From: a virus
Direction: 5' to 3' (one strand)
Length of the DNA: 29,738 nt
Virus record (IMG/VR): IMGVR_UViG_3300035672_000076
Coordinates: 1-29,738 of that record
Part shown: piece by piece, positions 21,879 to 28,429 of the stretch
How the letters are laid out: every line of letters starts with the position of its first letter
How positions within the stretch are numbered: position 1 is the stretch's first letter
Notes under the pieces: generated by a model
The model's input: the letters and a program-made list of their open reading frames with translations, nothing else
Told to the model about the DNA's origin: nothing
Databases searched by the model: none
Made by a program: the position numbers and the translations under genes

Positions 21879-22208
21879 ATGATGGACCCGATGGACCCGC
21901 CCGAAGTCATTGCGAAACGCTTGGAATCGCTGAGAAAAGAGCTTGGCTTCAAGACCCAAAGCGAATTTGCCGCAAAACTGGGGATTGATAAGAGCACCTA
22001 TAACCTTTTCAAAACGGGAACCAGGCCCCTAACCTTCGAAACCGCATGTCTGATTCGAAGGCAGTTCGGTATTTCCATCGATTGGCTGTTCTTCGGGGAC
22101 TTGCAGCAAAGTGCCATTCAAACCATGGCCAAGATTGGTAGCGGACGGGATAATACAGAGCGGGCCACTCAAACCCGCCAAAAGTCCCAAAATCGTAAGG
22201 CTGGATAG
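21879..22208 (+). CDS. XRE-family phage repressor-like protein
   Basis: The 109-residue protein has a clear HTH_3 domain: IAKRLESLRKELGFKTQSEF, then AAKLGIDKSTYNLFKTGTRP and LTFETACLIRRQFGISIDWL. It ends soon after FFGD with a polar tail. There is no LexA-type Ser-Lys peptidase domain, so induction would not be by RecA-stimulated self-cleavage. Start choice is uncertain: ATGs lie at 21879, 21882 and 21891, the last two being copies of a tandem 9-bp duplication (GATGGACCC), and none has a good Shine-Dalgarno. It is divergent from the Cro-like gene and next to operators 1 and 2, so it is the best candidate for the lysogeny repressor. Confidence 0.8.
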   Translation: MMDPMDPPEVIAKRLESLRKELGFKTQSEFAAKLGIDKSTYNLFKTGTRPLTFETACLIRRQFGISIDWLFFGDLQQSAIQTMAKIGSGRDNTERATQTRQKSQNRKAG

Positions 22209-22238
22209 CCGGGCATATTTCGGCGGCGCGGAGGGGAA

Positions 22239-22682
22239 ATGCGACAAGTTAGGGGGCTTGCGGCGCTGGGCGCCGCAGTTTTGCTGTGCGGATGCGCAAG
22301 CACCGCTTCGGACCCGCCGCCGGATCCCCCGGTATGGGGCCGCGTCGATTGCCAGCGCGCGGAAGGTAACGCCATCCTTACTCAGGAATTCGACTTAGCC
22401 CGCCAGACATGTTCGTCGCAGGCCCAAGCAGCCGCCATAGCCGGTACGGCGAACATGCCGGGAGGCTACGGACTTGCGGGAGGTATCGCGGCCGGCATCA
22501 ACCAGGGTGTGACCGCGGGCAATATCAGTAGAAACACCGGCAACGCCTGCATGGGCGATCGTGGGTATCTACTTCGGCCTCGATCCGAACACATAGCCGC
22601 CTGCGAAGCCATCGAAGCCCAAAAGGCACAGCAGGCGGCGGCCCAAAATCCAAAACGGACGGCGCCAGCCAAACCAAGGTAA
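22239..22682 (+). CDS. Lipoprotein of unknown function, 147 aa
   Basis: The N-terminus MRQVRGLAALGAAVLLCGCA is a type II signal peptide with lipobox LLCGC and Asp at +5 or later, so it should be lipidated and sorted to the outer membrane. The mature part is Gly/Ala-rich (GTANMPGGYGLAGGIAAGIN) with four more cysteines and a Gln/Ala tail. Glycine-zipper-like spacing suggests membrane association. GGAGGGG sits 2 nt before the ATG. Directly after the repressor gene and expressed in the same direction, it is a plausible lysogenic-conversion (surface) gene, by analogy with phage-encoded lipoproteins; that is inference. Confidence 0.75.
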   Translation: MRQVRGLAALGAAVLLCGCASTASDPPPDPPVWGRVDCQRAEGNAILTQEFDLARQTCSSQAQAAAIAGTANMPGGYGLAGGIAAGINQGVTAGNISRNTGNACMGDRGYLLRPRSEHIAACEAIEAQKAQQAAAQNPKRTAPAKPR

Positions 22683-22687
22683 CTTTT

Positions 22688-22704
22688 ATTTGCAAATTGC
22701 AAAC
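22688..22704. promoter_or_regulatory. Operator 3
   Basis: ATTTGCAAATTGCAAAC fits the operator consensus RTTTGCANNNTGCAAAC. It lies 6 bp after the lipoprotein stop, upstream of the promoter at 22712. Confidence 0.7.
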
Positions 22705-22711
22705 TTTGCTA

Positions 22712-22741
22712 TTGACTGATTTGCAGACTGCAAACTAATCT
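22712..22741 (+). promoter_or_regulatory. Promoter of the PP-loop operon with an operator in its spacer
   Basis: TTGACT (22712-22717), one base, the 17-bp operator 4, then TAATCT (22736-22741). The layout is identical, base spacing included, to the leftward promoter in the immunity region. Transcription would start near 22748, about 30 nt before the ATG of the PP-loop gene. Confidence 0.7.
22719..22735. promoter_or_regulatory. Operator 4
   Basis: ATTTGCAGACTGCAAAC fits the consensus in both arms and exactly fills the spacer of the promoter. Its centre is 31 bp (about three turns) from operator 3, suitable for cooperative binding. Confidence 0.72.
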
Positions 22742-22776
22742 GTTCCCCGTGAAACAACCTCACGGGAATCAGTTCA

Positions 22777-23844
22777 ATGGCCTCCGCCGCTTCAACTGCC
22801 GAGATTGACGCACTGATCGCGTCCAGCGCGCCGGTTGCCATTGGAGTTTCCGGCGGAAAGGACAGCCAGGCTGCTGCCCTCGCGACGTTCGCCTATCTCG
22901 ACAGCAAGGGCCATACGGGTCCGCGCGTGTTGGTGCACGCCGATCTCGGCATGGTCGAATGGGACGCTTCCCTGCCCGTCTGCGAGAAGCTGGCGGCCCA
23001 TCTGGGCGCGGAACTTATCGTCGTGCGCCGCAAGGCTGGCGGCCTGATGGAGCGATGGGAGGCGCGCTGGCAGTCCAGCCTGCGCCGCTACATCAACCTT
23101 GAAACCGTCTGCCTCGTTTTGCCGTGGTCGACGCCGGCAATGCGCTTCTGCACTTCGGAGCTTAAGACGCATCCCATCCGCGCAGAGCTTCGCCGCCGCT
23201 TCAAGAAATGCGTGTTCATCAATGTTACCGGAGTTCGCCGGGCGGAAAGCGCCGCGCGAGCAAAGAGCACGATCGCCGCATTCGACGCGGCAGGCAACGC
23301 CGATTGGCGGCCGATAGCCGACTTGCAGGAACCTGAGGTTTTTGACTTCATCGCCGAAAACGGTCTCCAGCCTCACGAAGCCTATACCGAATTCGGCATG
23401 TCCCGCGTGTCCTGCAAGTTCTGCATCATGTCGAGCGCCGCCGATATTGTCGCGGCGGCGGCGGTCCCGGAATCGCAGGATCTTTATTGCCGAATGGTTG
23501 GCCTCGAAATCGCGAGCACCTTTGCCTTTCAAGGCAACAAGTGGCTAGGCGACGTTGCCCCGCACCTATTGGGCTTTAGCCGCGTCGAAGAATTTCAGAA
23601 CAGCAAAATCCGCGCGCTCGCGAGGATTGCCGTCGAGGCCAGGGTGACCAAGGCCATGCGCTACGTCAGCGGATGGCCAACGCGCATGCTGACGGACGAC
23701 GAAGCGGAAACGCTCGGCAGCGTCCGGCGAGCCATCGGCGGCCTTTTCAGCATCGAACCTCTCTACCTGGACGTTCCCAGCATCCACGGCCGCTACGCCG
23801 CGCTGATCGCGCAGCGCGAGGCCAAGCTTCGTACCGCAGCGTAA
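22777..23844 (+). CDS. PAPS-reductase-family PP-loop protein
   Basis: The 355-residue protein has the ATP-pyrophosphatase PP-loop VSGGKDS (24-30), HADLGMVEWD, the CTSELK motif (Cys125) and TGVRRAES, which define the PAPS-reductase/DndC-like superfamily, plus a CKFC pair (C213, C216) that could hold a metal or Fe-S cluster. Such enzymes adenylate a substrate, usually for sulfur or nitrogen transfer. It lacks the usual C-terminal redox Cys motif of assimilatory PAPS reductase and is longer, so sulfate reduction is unlikely. Nucleic-acid or nucleotide modification is a better guess. It is first in the rightward operon, behind an operator-bearing promoter. No dndB/D/E or brxC-type partners are visible. 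Confidence 0.85.
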   Translation: MASAASTAEIDALIASSAPVAIGVSGGKDSQAAALATFAYLDSKGHTGPRVLVHADLGMVEWDASLPVCEKLAAHLGAELIVVRRKAGGLMERWEARWQSSLRRYINLETVCLVLPWSTPAMRFCTSELKTHPIRAELRRRFKKCVFINVTGVRRAESAARAKSTIAAFDAAGNADWRPIADLQEPEVFDFIAENGLQPHEAYTEFGMSRVSCKFCIMSSAADIVAAAAVPESQDLYCRMVGLEIASTFAFQGNKWLGDVAPHLLGFSRVEEFQNSKIRALARIAVEARVTKAMRYVSGWPTRMLTDDEAETLGSVRRAIGGLFSIEPLYLDVPSIHGRYAALIAQREAKLRTAA

Positions 23845-23855
23845 AGGAATCTGTC

Positions 23856-24290
23856 ATGCGTAAATCCCCTGCCACCTCGATCGCCGTACCCTTCACCCCC
23901 GGCGTAGCCCGGTCCTTCGACCGCCGCACGCTGCCGAAGGTGTTCGCTGAATTCACCTGCATCCTACTGATCAAGCACCACGAGACGGCCAAGGCCATGC
24001 TCGTCTCGACCGATGGCGATGCCGTCGGCGCCGTGTGGGTGCCCAAGGCGATGCTGGGGCTTGATAGCATGGACCGGGGCCGGTTTCTGGTTGCGACCGT
24101 ATCGAAGGCCTTCGCAGGCCAGAAGCGGCTCGACATCGGACACTTGAAGCTTGAGTGGACCGACCGGCTGACGCCGGAAGAGCGCACGCAACTCAGGAGC
24201 GCCGAAGAACTCGCACGCCGCACCCGCCAGCGGTTCAACGGCACTCGCGCGCAGATGTCGTGGTCCGGGGGAAGGAACGTGTTCGCATGA
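23856..24290 (+). CDS. Hypothetical protein, 144 aa
   Basis: The protein starts MRKSPATSIAVPFTPGVARS, with FAEFTCILLIKHHETAKAML, then GDAVGAVWVPKAMLGLD in the middle and a basic end (RTRQRFNGTRAQMSW). It looks alpha/beta and soluble. AAAGGA lies 7 nt before the ATG at 23856; the open frame upstream is shadow of the PP-loop gene. I do not recognise it. The beta-rich centre and basic tail would suit a nucleic-acid-binding protein. Confidence 0.65.
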   Translation: MRKSPATSIAVPFTPGVARSFDRRTLPKVFAEFTCILLIKHHETAKAMLVSTDGDAVGAVWVPKAMLGLDSMDRGRFLVATVSKAFAGQKRLDIGHLKLEWTDRLTPEERTQLRSAEELARRTRQRFNGTRAQMSWSGGRNVFA

Positions 24291-24622
24291 GCGGATGGGT
24301 GCAACATCGTCCCGACGGATTTGAGCTTGAAACGGGCGCGCTGAGCCTTGCCATCACGGATCAGCGCGACCGCAACTGCGGTTGGGTTTGGCACGTATCA
24401 GCCGGCGGCATCTACGGCGGCGACACGATTGAGCAACGCGGCCACTTTGCCTCATCCGACGACGCCAAGCGCGCTTGCGAGGAATGGGTCCGCGAGTTCT
24501 GCCGGAAAACCTTAGCGGCATTCTCCGAGGCGCCGACGCGCGGCGGTCCGACCGAACAGTTCCCGAATGCTCCCTACTGCAAGCCCGATCAATCGTGCTG
24601 CGACTTCGTCTGCGGCAACTAG
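24287..24622 (+). CDS. Hypothetical protein, 111 aa, cysteine-rich end
   Basis: It reads MSGWVQHRPDGFELETGALS, then GWVWHVSAGGIYGGDTIEQR, a helix DDAKRACEEWVREFCRKTLA and a Cys-rich C-terminus (CKPDQSCCDFVC). The Trp/Gly beta part followed by a helix is common in small phage proteins of this kind. The ATG overlaps the previous stop (ATGA). Function unknown. Confidence 0.65.
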   Translation: MSGWVQHRPDGFELETGALSLAITDQRDRNCGWVWHVSAGGIYGGDTIEQRGHFASSDDAKRACEEWVREFCRKTLAAFSEAPTRGGPTEQFPNAPYCKPDQSCCDFVCGN

Positions 24623-24637
24623 AAGGAGCGTGTTCGC

Positions 24638-24817
24638 ATGAGACACCGCAACCAAACCGAGGTTTTCACCGGCACTGCCGTCGAACTGCGCGCCGAGATC
24701 GAAGCGCGCCGTCCTTACGCGATCGCGATCAAGGAAGCCCTCTTACGCAACGACATATCCGGCTGCGAAGCCGCGCAAAAGGCGATGCGTGAAGTGTTTT
24801 CGGAGCAACGTCGATGA
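24638..24817 (+). CDS. Small helical hypothetical protein, 59 aa
   Basis: It reads MRHRNQTEVFTGTAVELRAE, then two helices (RRPYAIAIKEALLRNDISGC, AAQKAMREVFSEQRR). AAGGAGCG lies 8 nt before the ATG, and the stop overlaps the next ATG (ATGA), which supports translation. No family recognised. Confidence 0.6.
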   Translation: MRHRNQTEVFTGTAVELRAEIEARRPYAIAIKEALLRNDISGCEAAQKAMREVFSEQRR

Positions 24818-25206
24818 AGGTAAGCGACCTCATCACACAGCTGCAGGCCATGCCGCTGGATGCCGACGTGGACATCTATCTTGGTGAAGAATTCTGCGGC
24901 TTTACGGTCGTGCACCACACGGCGGGCGAGCCTCCGCCGCACCATGTCGTATTGGAGCTTGAACCGGACCCGCCGCACATCGCCGAGATTGCGGCGAAGC
25001 ATCAGCGCCTAGCTGACGCGGCGCCGCAAATTTTCGAAACGCTGCAACTGACCGCCGCCGCCTTGCAATGCGTCGCCAAGCTGTTGCCGGCCGGCGAGAC
25101 GCATTGCGTCAGGTTCACCGGCAAATGGGAAGGCTTTGCGCCGCAGACCATCGCGCAAATCCTCGACCGCGCGAATACTGCGCTCGAACCGAAAGCAGAG
25201 GACTGA
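24814..25206 (+). CDS. Hypothetical protein, 130 aa
   Basis: The N-terminus MKVSDLITQLQAMPLDADVD, then IYLGEEFCGFTVVHHT, follows a pattern seen in many small phage proteins (a helix then a short sheet, KVSDLI..L..M..DADV). The rest is helical with EIAAKHQRLADAAPQIFETL and a basic/aromatic segment (FTGKWEGFAPQTIAQIL). It is coupled to the gene before it by ATGA. Function unknown. Confidence 0.65.
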   Translation: MKVSDLITQLQAMPLDADVDIYLGEEFCGFTVVHHTAGEPPPHHVVLELEPDPPHIAEIAAKHQRLADAAPQIFETLQLTAAALQCVAKLLPAGETHCVRFTGKWEGFAPQTIAQILDRANTALEPKAED

Positions 25207-25209
25207 ATC

Positions 25210-25404
25210 ATGCCCGTGCTTGAGGTCTACGAACGCACCACAGTGCCCGTCATCGTGCTGGATGCCGCAGCGCCCTTGCTGACCTGTACGCCGGTAGACC
25301 CCTTCGGCGTCGACCACGACTGCCTCAACCCGGCTGGTCATGATCCGATCGCAACCTGCCGCGAGATCGTTTGCTGCCACTGCGCGAAGGTGTTCTGGCA
25401 ATGA
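25210..25404 (+). CDS. Small cysteine-containing hypothetical protein, 64 aa
   Basis: It reads MPVLEVYERTTVPVIVLDAA and ends with a cluster (CREIVCCHCAKVFWQ) that could bind zinc together with an earlier Cys and His (DHDCLNPAGHD). AGGAC lies 6 nt before the ATG, and the stop overlaps the next start. Perhaps a one-knuckle zinc protein; no family recognised. Confidence 0.55.
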   Translation: MPVLEVYERTTVPVIVLDAAAPLLTCTPVDPFGVDHDCLNPAGHDPIATCREIVCCHCAKVFWQ

Positions 25405-25649
25405 GCGGCGTCACGCACATTCGGCTGGTCGACGGTCCCTTGGTCGATACCAAGACCTGGCGCACGCTCCTTGTCGAGCGGATGGCTAACGACCTGATCC
25501 GCGCGCCCGGGACCGCGAACAGCGAAGTAGCGGCGATGCGAACGTTGCGCATCTGTGGCCACGCCATGGCGGACATCGTCATGCTGATCGATGACGCGCG
25601 CCAGGTGGCGATGCAGGACATCGTGGCAGAGGAGATGGCAAAGTCGTGA
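25401..25649 (+). CDS. Hypothetical protein, 82 aa
   Basis: A mostly helical protein (TWRTLLVERMANDLIRAPGT, then ICGHAMADIVMLIDDARQVA and an acidic end). The ATG overlaps the previous stop (ATGA), and its own stop overlaps a GTG start. Unrecognised; it belongs to the coupled string of small genes. Confidence 0.6.
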   Translation: MSGVTHIRLVDGPLVDTKTWRTLLVERMANDLIRAPGTANSEVAAMRTLRICGHAMADIVMLIDDARQVAMQDIVAEEMAKS

Positions 25650-25957
25650 AACGCATCGGGGTCATTCTCGAAACGCTCGATGGACAGGAAATGCTTAAGG
25701 TCACAGACCCCCTTTTCGTCGCCATCGTTGCAGACCGGTTCGTCATTGACGATCAGCGCACCCCGATAAGGAAGGCAACGAAACAGGTACGCGACAGATG
25801 CTCGGCGGTAGCCCGCCTACTTTCGCCTGACAAGAAGAAGCGCTGGATGCCGACAATAAACGGCAAGATTGTTGCCGGCGGGAACTTGCCGTTCGGCGGC
25901 TTTGGCACTCGCCGCGAAGCGATCGCAGCCGCAAAACGATTTGAGGCGAGCTCGTGA
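25646..25957 (+). CDS. Hypothetical protein, 103 aa
   Basis: Starts at GTG (GTGA overlap). It reads KRIGVILETLDGQEMLKVTD, then a basic section (TPIRKATKQVRDRCS, LSPDKKKRWMPTINGKIVAG), ending GGFGTRREAIAAAKRFE. That last element resembles the end of AP2/integrase-arm-like small beta-sheet DNA-binding domains, but the match is weak. Function unknown. Confidence 0.55.
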   Translation: MKRIGVILETLDGQEMLKVTDPLFVAIVADRFVIDDQRTPIRKATKQVRDRCSAVARLLSPDKKKRWMPTINGKIVAGGNLPFGGFGTRREAIAAAKRFEASS

Positions 25958-27030
25958 GCAAATCCGCGATCGAATGGACGGAAGAGACGTGGAATCCGAT
26001 CGTCGGTTGTTCGCTGAAATCCCACGGGTGTACCAACTGCTATGCCATGCCGATGGCGGCGCGGATCGAAGCCATCAATGCCGCCCTCGTCGCCGAAGGC
26101 AAGTCGCCGCAGTCCCCGCAATATGACGGCACAACCAAAAAGGTGAACGGCCACGCGGTTTGGACCGGCAAGCTGGCGATGGCCGGCAACAACGTCCTGC
26201 TCGCGCCCTTGAAGCGGAAGAAGCCGACGACGTATTTCGTCAATTCGATGGGCGATCTCTTTCATGAAGATTGCCCGGACGAATGGATTGATCCCGTATT
26301 CGCCGTCATGGCGCTGACACCTCACCATATCTACCAAGTGTTGACGAAGCGCCCTGCCCGCATGCTGGATTATTGTTCTAGACGGGGCATCAGCGGACAG
26401 ATTTCAGATCAAGCCGCGCTGATGCTTAAGAAAAACGGCTACCATAATTTTCCAACATGGCCTCTCCCCAACGTCTGGCTTGGCGTTTCGACCGAACGCC
26501 AACAGGAGGCCGACGAGCGGATTCCGCTGCTGCTACAAACGCCGGCTGCAATTCGGTTCATCAGCGCCGAGCCGTTGATTGGGCCGATCAACTTGACGCG
26601 CTTCAGGTGTGATCACCCAGCCTTTCCAGGGGAAGGATCGGCACAGTGCGACGCGCTGATCGGCTCGATTTATGATCGGGCTAATTTTCCCGTCCAGGCC
26701 AGCAACAAACTCGACTGGATCATGGTAGGCGGCGAGAGCGGCCCCGATGCCCGACCGATGCATCCGGACTGGGCAAGATCGCTGCAGGTGCAGTGCGAAG
26801 CCGCCGGCGTGAAGTTCTTCTTCAAGCAATGGGGCAGTTGGATGCCAGATCAACCGGATGGCAGTGCTCTACGCGGCTCAATGGTTGCGTGGCCAGACGG
26901 CACAGTCGGCAACGGACACGCGGAAGCGCACGGCGGTCCCGGAATTTTCATGTTCAACCGCGGCAAGCATCGCGCCGGCCGTTCCCTCGATGGCATCGTA
27001 TACAACGGCATGCCGGGACGCGCAGCATGA
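25954..27030 (+). CDS. Phage Gp37/Gp68 family protein (DUF5131), radical-SAM-like
   Basis: The 358-residue protein opens with the family signature IEWTEETWNPIVGCSLKSHG and continues CTNCYAM. This gives a CX6CX2C cluster (C19, C26, C29) of the kind proposed to hold a 4Fe-4S centre. It continues with YFVNSMGDLFHEDCP, YQVLTKRPARML, NVWLGVSTERQQEADERIPL, IRFISAEPLIGPI, and WIMVGGESGPDARPMHPDWA, all family hallmarks. The start is GTG at 25954, overlapping the previous stop. DUF5131 proteins are widespread in phages and their reaction is not known to me; a radical chemistry on nucleic acid is possible. Confidence in the family is high. Confidence 0.9.
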   Translation: MSKSAIEWTEETWNPIVGCSLKSHGCTNCYAMPMAARIEAINAALVAEGKSPQSPQYDGTTKKVNGHAVWTGKLAMAGNNVLLAPLKRKKPTTYFVNSMGDLFHEDCPDEWIDPVFAVMALTPHHIYQVLTKRPARMLDYCSRRGISGQISDQAALMLKKNGYHNFPTWPLPNVWLGVSTERQQEADERIPLLLQTPAAIRFISAEPLIGPINLTRFRCDHPAFPGEGSAQCDALIGSIYDRANFPVQASNKLDWIMVGGESGPDARPMHPDWARSLQVQCEAAGVKFFFKQWGSWMPDQPDGSALRGSMVAWPDGTVGNGHAEAHGGPGIFMFNRGKHRAGRSLDGIVYNGMPGRAA

Positions 27031-27470
27031 CCCTGCCCCGCCCGCAACGCCTCACCCATTACGCGCCGCCCGGTTCGCTGCTGAAACGCTTCGACGCGCC
27101 AGCACCACGGCCGCGCGCGATCGAGGCCGAGCGGGATCCTGACTACCTTGTGATGGTCCGGCACTGCCCCTGCCTCAGCTGCGGCATGGACCCGTGCTAT
27201 GAGGCCGCACACGTCCGGATGGCATCGGCCGCTTTCCGCAAGGCCTCAGGGATGGGCAAGACGCCGCCGGACAAATGGGCGCTCTCGCTTTGCGGCGACG
27301 ATCATCGCATCCTGACGACCGCGCAACATAATCACGGCGAGGCGCAATTCTGGTACCGGCTCGGCATCTCGCCCTTGATCGTCTGCGAGAAGCTGTACGC
27401 GCAGCGCGGCGACCTGGTCGCGATGCGGGCTGTGGTTTTTACGGCGATTGCGGAGCGTGGTCGCGCATGA
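27027..27470 (+). CDS. HNH-type nuclease-like protein (DUF968-like)
   Basis: The 147-residue protein has a zinc-knuckle and His arrangement typical of phage HNH proteins: CPCLSCGMDPCYEAAHVR (from residue 47, His62), then WALSLCGDDHRILTTAQHNH (C89, H93, H101, H103) and GEAQFWYRLGISP. The HNH core would be AAH...C..DH...QH. DUF968/Rap-type relatives act in phage recombination, cutting branched or looped DNA. ATG at 27027 overlaps the previous stop. The first 40 residues are basic and Pro-rich. Metal ligands are seen; nuclease activity is inferred. Confidence 0.75.
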   Translation: MTLPRPQRLTHYAPPGSLLKRFDAPAPRPRAIEAERDPDYLVMVRHCPCLSCGMDPCYEAAHVRMASAAFRKASGMGKTPPDKWALSLCGDDHRILTTAQHNHGEAQFWYRLGISPLIVCEKLYAQRGDLVAMRAVVFTAIAERGRA

Positions 27471-27751
27471 CCGATCACAAGAACCAAGCGGAATGCGAGC
27501 GCTACGGTGGAGGCCTGTCCGTTCAGCGCGCCTTCGTCACGCTAATCGAGCCCGGCAAAATAGCGAACGGCAAAGGCCCGTTCCTCACGTCGAAACACCT
27601 TTGGGAATTTGTCCGCGAGTGTGTCGCGCAGCTCCCGCCTACTACACAGATCATCGTTCACGAACTGACTTGGGATGATCAGCTTTGGACGCAGTGCGGC
27701 CGTGAGATGATCACGATAGACGCCATGCTCGATACTGTAGAGAGGGGCTAG
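27467..27751 (+). CDS. Hypothetical protein, 94 aa
   Basis: Soluble, alpha/beta: ECERYGGGLSVQRAFVTLIE, then FLTSKHLWEFVRECVAQLPP and TQIIVHELTWDDQLWTQCGR. The ATG overlaps the HNH-like stop (ATGA). Not recognised. Confidence 0.6.
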   Translation: MTDHKNQAECERYGGGLSVQRAFVTLIEPGKIANGKGPFLTSKHLWEFVRECVAQLPPTTQIIVHELTWDDQLWTQCGREMITIDAMLDTVERG

Positions 27752-27757
27752 CGCGAC

Positions 27758-28048
27758 ATGGGACAAAACACACCACTGTCCGACGACGATTTCGAAACCG
27801 CCGTCCTCTACTCGGACAAGGTTAGGCGCTCCGAAAATCTCTCCGCGAACGACGCCTTTGTGAAGGCCATGAACGCCGCCATCGCGCGCAAACGCGAGAA
27901 GGTGAAGTTCGAAACCATCGTCGACTCCACCCCACCGATCGGCCACATCCGCATCCGTGGTAATGCGATCTTCTCCGCCTGCGGCTCGCCGGCTGCAATG
28001 TGTTTCGATGTCGGCGACCATCATGGCGGGGCGCAGACGCTGAAATGA
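27758..28048 (+). CDS. Hypothetical protein, 96 aa
   Basis: Starts MGQNTPLSDDDFETAVLYSD with a helix (DAFVKAMNAAIARKREKVKF) and a short sheet (HIRIRGNAIFSAC). The ATG is 6 nt past the previous stop, and its stop overlaps the next ATG. Not recognised. Confidence 0.55.
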   Translation: MGQNTPLSDDDFETAVLYSDKVRRSENLSANDAFVKAMNAAIARKREKVKFETIVDSTPPIGHIRIRGNAIFSACGSPAAMCFDVGDHHGGAQTLK

Positions 28049-28203
28049 AACGGTTCAATCCACCTCCGGCGCCGGACAGCGGCCTCGAATGGCGCGGCCC
28101 CGTTAAGTGGCCTTGGTTCTCGGCTAGGCGCCGCGGTCATCTGGTGGAGCAACGCGTTGAAGAACTGGAACGCCGTCTCGCGCATGTCGAAACACTGAAA
28201 TGA
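28045..28203 (+). CDS. Small basic hypothetical protein, 52 aa
   Basis: It reads MKRFNPPPAPDSGLEWRGPV, then KWPWFSARRRGHLVEQRVEE and LERRLAHVETLK, a Pro/Trp-rich start followed by a basic coiled-coil-like helix. The ATG overlaps the previous stop. It is followed directly by palindrome copy 3. Confidence 0.5.
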   Translation: MKRFNPPPAPDSGLEWRGPVKWPWFSARRRGHLVEQRVEELERRLAHVETLK

Positions 28204-28228
28204 AGGGTGCGCAAATTTGCGCAGGCTT
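28204..28228. repeat. Palindromic element, copy 3 (between genes)
   Basis: The core TGCGCAAATTTGCGCA is at 28208-28223, and 25 bases are identical to copy 2. It begins right after the stop of the 52-aa gene and ends 18 bp before the next ATG, so here it is not coding. Confidence 0.85.
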
Positions 28229-28246
28229 AAACGAGGTACGACTGCA

Positions 28247-28429
28247 ATGATTTCCGACACCCTCTCCGATGCCGCCGCCGAGATCAGACGATATCTCAAG
28301 GATATGCCGCATGTTTATGCGGACACGGCACCGTTGATAGGTGACCTGCTCAAGAAGATGGACACCGTCCGCGCTCTACTCGATGCCCCACCACCCCCTC
28401 GACCCAAGGCCGGTGAGAACCGTTTATAA
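28247..28429 (+). CDS. Small helical hypothetical protein, 60 aa
   Basis: It reads MISDTLSDAAAEIRRYLKDM, then helix TAPLIGDLLKKMDTVRALLD and a Pro-rich tail. GAGGT lies 9 nt before the ATG, and its TAA overlaps the next ATG (TAATG). Not recognised; position just before the excisionase-like gene suggests co-expression with the integration module. Confidence 0.55.
   Translation: MISDTLSDAAAEIRRYLKDMPHVYADTAPLIGDLLKKMDTVRALLDAPPPPRPKAGENRL

Noticed and set aside
22741-22756. TGTTCCCCGTGAAACA, 14 of 16 bases like the chromosomal parS site
   Set aside because: It is a single copy, overlaps the expected transcription start and a small hairpin (22746-22766), and the only ParB-like protein here is a methyltransferase fusion. 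Probably chance.
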